DNA of 25,354 nucleotides from UBA2330 sp049293015 (lineage in GTDB: Bacteria; Bacteroidota; Ignavibacteria; Tepidaquicellales; Tepidaquicellaceae): the NCBI GenBank assembly GCA_049293015.1, contig JBATSB010000160.1, positions 1 to 25,354 of the forward strand. The letters run 5' to 3'. Of this stretch, positions 24,938 through 25,354 are shown in pieces (the stretch's first letter is position 1; each line of letters opens with the position of its first letter). Below the pieces are notes generated by a model. It saw nothing but the letters and a program-made list of their open reading frames with translations, did not search any database and had not been told where the DNA came from. Made by a program: the position numbers and the translations under genes.

Positions 24938-24965
24938 TAATTTGAAATTCGTAATTTGAAATTTC
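24938..24965. repeat. Heptamer repeat TAATTTG / AAATTCG
   Basis: Four in-phase 7-mers (TAATTTG, AAATTCG, TAATTTG, AAATTTC). Same period and base pattern as the arrays at 7369, 9209 and 12351, but not next to a stop codon. Confidence 0.7.
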
Positions 24966-24971
24966 TAGTGC

Positions 24972-25015
24972 GTCTCCGCAGAGTCTCGTGCTCTTCGGAC
25001 TCTGCGGGAAACCAA
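24972..25015. repeat. 44-bp hairpin repeat, copy 1
   Basis: Identical to 25124-25167. Internal 10-bp perfect stem CCGCAGAGTC (24976-24985) / GACTCTGCGG (24998-25007) with a 12-nt loop. GC-rich in an AT-rich spacer. Confidence 0.9.
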
Positions 25016-25065
25016 TATTTAAACCTGCCTCAAAGTCTCGAAGGTTTTCATTTTTAGAATTCCGC

Positions 25066-25092
25066 TCGTTCCCAAATTCTATTTGGGAATGA
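25066..25092. repeat. Palindrome TTCCCAAAT/ATTTGGGAA
   Basis: A 9-bp perfect inverted repeat with a 3-nt loop, extendable to 12 pairs with one G-U. A shorter TGAAAC/GTTTCA hairpin follows at 25102-25116. Both lie between the two 44-bp repeats. Confidence 0.7.
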
Positions 25093-25123
25093 AATATCAA
25101 ATGAAACTCCGTTTCAAATTTTT

Positions 25124-25167
25124 GTCTCCGCAGAGTCTCGTGCTCTTCGGACTCTGCGGGAAACCAA
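25124..25167. repeat. 44-bp hairpin repeat, copy 2
   Basis: Exact copy of 24972-25015. It lies 3 nt after the stop codon of the right-edge gene (minus strand), where its hairpin could also mark the mRNA 3' end, though no T-tract follows. Confidence 0.9.
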
Positions 25168-25170
25168 ATC

Positions 25171-25354
25171 TTATTTGAGCAAAACCATTCGCTTCGTCAT
25201 AACAAAATTGTTTCCATCACTTCCAATTGCTTCGAGCTCATAAAAATAAATCCCGCTCAACAGCCCGCTGCCGTCAAACTCCACCGAATAATTCCCCGCC
25301 GGCTGCTTTTCATTTACAAGTGTCATCACTTCCTTTCCCAATTCATCAAATACC
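25171..25354 (-). CDS. C-terminal end of a T9SS cargo protein, cut by window edge
   Basis: A minus-strand frame open from the right edge to TAA at 25173-25171 (61 codons inside the window). It translates to the end of a type A T9SS sorting domain: VFDELGKEVMTLVNEKQPAG, then FDGSGLLSGIYFYELEA, ending MTKRMVLLK. It is homologous to the sorting domains at the left end but clearly diverged and more GC-rich at third codon positions (GCGGGG, GGGCTG). The start and the functional body lie outside the window, so nothing can be said of its activity. Confidence 0.85.
   Translation of the reverse strand, partial: VFDELGKEVMTLVNEKQPAGNYSVEFDGSGLLSGIYFYELEAIGSDGNNFVMTKRMVLLK

Larger units (their letters stand above)
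24694..25170. other. Repeat-packed gene-free spacer
   Basis: Holds no convincing gene; a 69-codon minus-strand frame at 24891-25100 is a translation of repeats. Contents in order: CCTGAT/ATCAGG hairpin (24728-24743), the 18-nt direct repeat AATATTTAAACCTGCCTC at 24792-24809 and 25014-25031, a heptamer array (24938-24965), two identical 44-bp hairpin repeats, and palindromes at 25066-25092 and 25102-25116. Confidence 0.75.

Noticed and set aside
24891..25100. 69-codon minus-strand ORF
   Set aside because: It is a translation of the heptamer array, a 44-bp hairpin repeat and a palindrome.

Overview
The window is AT-rich DNA from a bacterium of the Bacteroidota/Ignavibacteriota/Chlorobiota group, most likely an Ignavibacteria-type organism. 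The evidence is five proteins (two cut by the window edges) with a type IX secretion (T9SS) type A C-terminal sorting domain of the 'QNYPNPFNP' kind, a DUF3127 protein, a dockerin-like secreted beta-helix protein, several TTG/GTG starts, mostly weak Shine-Dalgarno sites, and Bacteroidota-style promoters (TTG, about 20 nt, TAnnTTTG). The species assignment is inference. No rRNA, tRNA or CRISPR array was seen.

Layout. (1) 1-6914, minus strand: an operon-like row of four large secreted T9SS cargo proteins. The last is cut by the left edge. Their sorting domains are nearly identical in DNA. (2) 6915-7411: a gene-free spacer with a palindromic repeat and a six-copy heptamer array. (3) 7412-14265, minus: an M3 oligoendopeptidase, the ribosome-assembly GTPase RsgA, and the two halves of a heterodimeric ABC exporter. 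(4) 14266-14739: a divergent spacer. Its minus strand carries a promoter, a 35-codon ORF and a strong terminator ahead of the exporter. Part of the small ORF can pair with the terminator's 5' arm, as expected for an attenuator. Its plus strand carries the promoter of the next gene. (5) 14740-18789, plus: a 930-aa secreted beta-helix protein with dockerin-like repeats, then two tandem paralogous small secreted proteins of unknown function, each followed by a terminator. (6) 18875-23458, minus: a PRMT-like methyltransferase, a secreted HExxH protein, glycogen synthase GlgA and a putative esterase. (7) 23459-24309: a 454-bp element made of a GIY-YIG endonuclease gene between perfect 33-bp inverted repeats that are themselves hairpins. 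(8) 24310-25354: a DUF3127 OB-fold-like protein, a spacer packed with palindromic repeats, and the C-terminal end of another T9SS cargo protein.

The observations most worth following up are the candidate leader-ORF attenuator of the ABC exporter; the GIY-YIG gene bounded by inverted hairpin repeats, with a frameshift at a homopolymer; and period-7 repeat arrays that end exactly at stop codons of housekeeping genes and also occur, in frame, inside the T9SS sorting-domain coding sequences.
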